Shown here piece after piece: positions 32,383 through 33,552 of a DNA stretch of 33,552 bases. The notes below the pieces were generated by a model. That model was not told the DNA's origin. It saw only the letters and a list, made by a program, of their open reading frames with translations, and did not search any database. This DNA is from Salinicola rhizosphaerae. GTDB taxonomy: Bacteria > Pseudomonadota > Gammaproteobacteria > Pseudomonadales > Halomonadaceae. Both the position numbers and the translations under genes were made by a program. Where the stretch lies: assembly GCF_014652715.1 (NCBI RefSeq), contig NZ_BMZI01000002.1:1-33552 (forward strand), read 5' to 3'. The first letter of the stretch is position 1. Every line of letters starts with the position of its first letter.

Positions 32383-32454
32383 TGCTGTGCCACTCCCTGC
32401 CGTGAAGGGCTTCAACGGTACCGGAAAAGCGCCACGCGGCGAAGCGCGGACAGC

Positions 32455-32479
32455 AAAACGGCGCCGCAGCGGCGCCGTT
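32455..32479 (-). terminator. Intrinsic terminator after the 62-residue gene
   Basis: AACGGCGCCGC (32457-32467) and GCGGCGCCGTT (32469-32479) are exact reverse complements. On the minus strand the stem is followed by UUUU. It lies 59 bp after the stop of the small gene and before the flavin hydroxylase, separating the two transcripts. Confidence 0.8.
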
Positions 32480-32538
32480 CCCACCGTGACCCAGCAGCCT
32501 TCCATGACCCAGCCCTGGTGTCACTAGCACTATCCACC

Positions 32539-32727
32539 TCAATGCTCTTCGTCGTGGATTCTCGTCCGCCCGGTCTTGTCCTTGAAGACCTTCTCTTCGA
32601 ATTCGACCTCGAGATGCTTCTCGCCTTTCTGAATCAGGCGATGGTACTCCAGACCGCTGAAGCTCAGTTCCAGCTGATCGTCATACTGCTCGAGCAGTTC
32701 GCGAAAATCGCCGACCGTGATGATCAT
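32539..32727 (-). CDS. 62-residue protein of unknown function
   Basis: A small charged protein (MIITVGDFRELLEQYDDQLE ... RIHDEEH) without signal peptide or membrane segment. The sequence suggests a short alpha/beta fold: a helix (residues 6-18) followed by strands around SFSGLEYHRLIQ and HLEVEFEEKVFKD. Expression is likely: AGGAG stands seven bases before the ATG and a good terminator follows the gene. No family was recognised. It is monocistronic. Confidence 0.8.
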   Translation of the reverse strand: MIITVGDFRELLEQYDDQLELSFSGLEYHRLIQKGEKHLEVEFEEKVFKDKTGRTRIHDEEH

Positions 32728-32970
32728 GTCATCTCCTGTTGATCGTCCATTGATCGTGGAAACGGGGAACCCTGCTCCCCGCCGTCACTCCAAGCGTAGG
32801 ATCTGAACGGCCCTGACGCGACTCCAGACGAAGGCCAGCAGCACGGTGTCGAGACTTGGACAAGCCCCGCGCCTTGCTCTAGCGTGGTCACGTCACCAAC
32901 CGCATCGGATCGCGCACGGTCGACGCATCGCCGTCACGCATTGTTTTCATCGAGGGGAAACCCTTTTTTC

Positions 32971-32993
32971 CGAACCCGACCCATCAGGGTTCG
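32971..32993 (+). other. Leader stem-loop upstream of the DUF2501 gene
   Basis: CGAACCC (32971-32977) and GGGTTCG (32987-32993) form a 7-bp stem ahead of the AAGGAG ribosome-binding site. A short AGGG-GAAA-CCCT hairpin followed by six T lies just before it (32954-32969) and looks like a weak terminator or attenuator. Confidence 0.4.
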
Positions 32994-33017
32994 TCATGTG
33001 CAAGGAGCACCGTTTTC

Positions 33018-33491
33018 ATGAAGCTACGTCACCTTTCCGCCGCCTTGATCACCACGACGCTGGCGGTATCGCCGCTGGCCTCCGCATTCAGCATGGACAG
33101 CGTCAAGAAGCAGGCCGGCGAGATGATGTCCGGCCAGTCATCGCAGAGCGCGAGCACCGCCACCAGCACCAGCGGCGCCTCACTGCTCAGTTCGCTGGGC
33201 TCCGGTTCGATGAACCTCGGCAGCATGCAGAACGTGGCTGGCGTGCTCGGCTACTGCCAGGAGCAGGGCTATACCGAGAGCGCCACCGACAAGGTCAAGA
33301 ACAGCCTGCTGTCGAAGCTCGGTGGCGAGAGCGAAGCCGCCGAGAGCGATAGCTATCAGCAGGGGCTGAGCGGTTTGCTGCAGGGCGGCAACGGCCAGAC
33401 CTTTAGCCTGACCAGCCTCAAGGACAAGGTCGGCGAGAAAGCCTGCGGCATGATTGCCGACAAGGCGATGTCCTCTTTCCTCGGCGGCTGA
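33018..33491 (+). CDS. Secreted DUF2501 (YjjA-like) protein
   Basis: A 157-residue protein with a signal peptide (MKLRHLSAALITTTLAVSPL, cleavage near ASA-FS). A Ser/Thr/Gly-rich region (35-65) precedes the conserved part with MQNVAGVLGYCQEQGY (70-85), DKVKNSLLSKLGG (91-103) and LKDKVGEKACGMIADKAMSS (134-153). The two cysteines, Cys80 and Cys143, can form a disulfide. This is the layout of the DUF2501 family, including E. coli YjjA, of unknown function and periplasmic location. AAGGAG stands ten bases before the ATG. It is transcribed divergently from the 62-residue gene. Confidence 0.88.
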   Translation: MKLRHLSAALITTTLAVSPLASAFSMDSVKKQAGEMMSGQSSQSASTATSTSGASLLSSLGSGSMNLGSMQNVAGVLGYCQEQGYTESATDKVKNSLLSKLGGESEAAESDSYQQGLSGLLQGGNGQTFSLTSLKDKVGEKACGMIADKAMSSFLGG

Positions 33492-33504
33492 TCGACGATG
33501 TCGC

Positions 33505-33525
33505 GCGCCGCCCCCCCGGCGGCGC
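33505..33525 (+). terminator. Terminator-like hairpin after the DUF2501 gene
   Basis: GCGCCGCC (33505-33512) and GGCGGCGC (33518-33525) flank five C. It lies 14 bases after the stop codon. The T-tract is poor (TATCG), so termination efficiency is uncertain. Confidence 0.55.
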
Positions 33526-33552
33526 TATCGACGCCTGTCATGGCGCTTCGGC

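Overview
The window looks like chromosomal DNA from a high-GC, salt-adapted gammaproteobacterium. A member of the Halomonadaceae (Halomonas, Salinicola, Kushneria or a relative) is the best guess. This rests on the housekeeping genes at both ends (arfA, mntP, nrdHIEF, a short 6-phosphogluconate dehydrogenase, a UbiH-family hydroxylase and a DUF2501 protein) and is an inference. No tRNA, rRNA, CRISPR array, transposase or integrase is visible.

Left edge (1-1013, minus strand): the ribosome-rescue gene arfA, whose stop codon sits inside a 10-bp hairpin, and the Mn2+ exporter gene mntP behind a leader that resembles a manganese riboswitch. Next come about 880 bp (1014-1893) of non-coding DNA rich in A and T (25 G/C in the 100 bases 1621-1720). 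This carries short direct repeats and palindromes and leads into the central cluster.

Centre (1894-21858): an almost entirely plus-strand, largely translationally coupled type III secretion system (T3SS). The order is small secreted-protein candidate, sctD, sctX-like, sctY-like, sctV, secretin core, CpaD-like lipoprotein, [TadD-like TPR lipoprotein, minus strand], secretin N-domain, second small protein (needle candidate), sctI, J, K, L, N, O, Q, R, S, T, a 946-residue HrpK-like protein, and sctU. The split secretin and the C1-(small)-J-K-L-N-O-Q-R-S-T-U order match the rhizobial (Rhc) class of T3SS. The outer-membrane part looks borrowed from a Tad pilus (CpaC-type secretin, CpaD-type lipoprotein, TadD-type TPR lipoprotein). 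SctU lacks the NPTH autocleavage motif. No SctP ruler, SctW gatekeeper, classical translocator pair, regulator or obvious effector is seen, so the export core is complete but its substrates and control are unknown.

Right (21855-33552): a TetR regulator divergent from an MFS transporter; a NUDIX hydrolase; a periplasmic Spy/CpxP-like protein with an internal duplication; the class Ib ribonucleotide reductase operon nrdHIEF with NrdR boxes over its promoter; a gnd-type dehydrogenase followed by a 15-bp tandem repeat array; a UbiH/UbiM-like flavin hydroxylase; a 62-residue unknown protein; and a secreted DUF2501 protein. Several intrinsic terminators separate these units.
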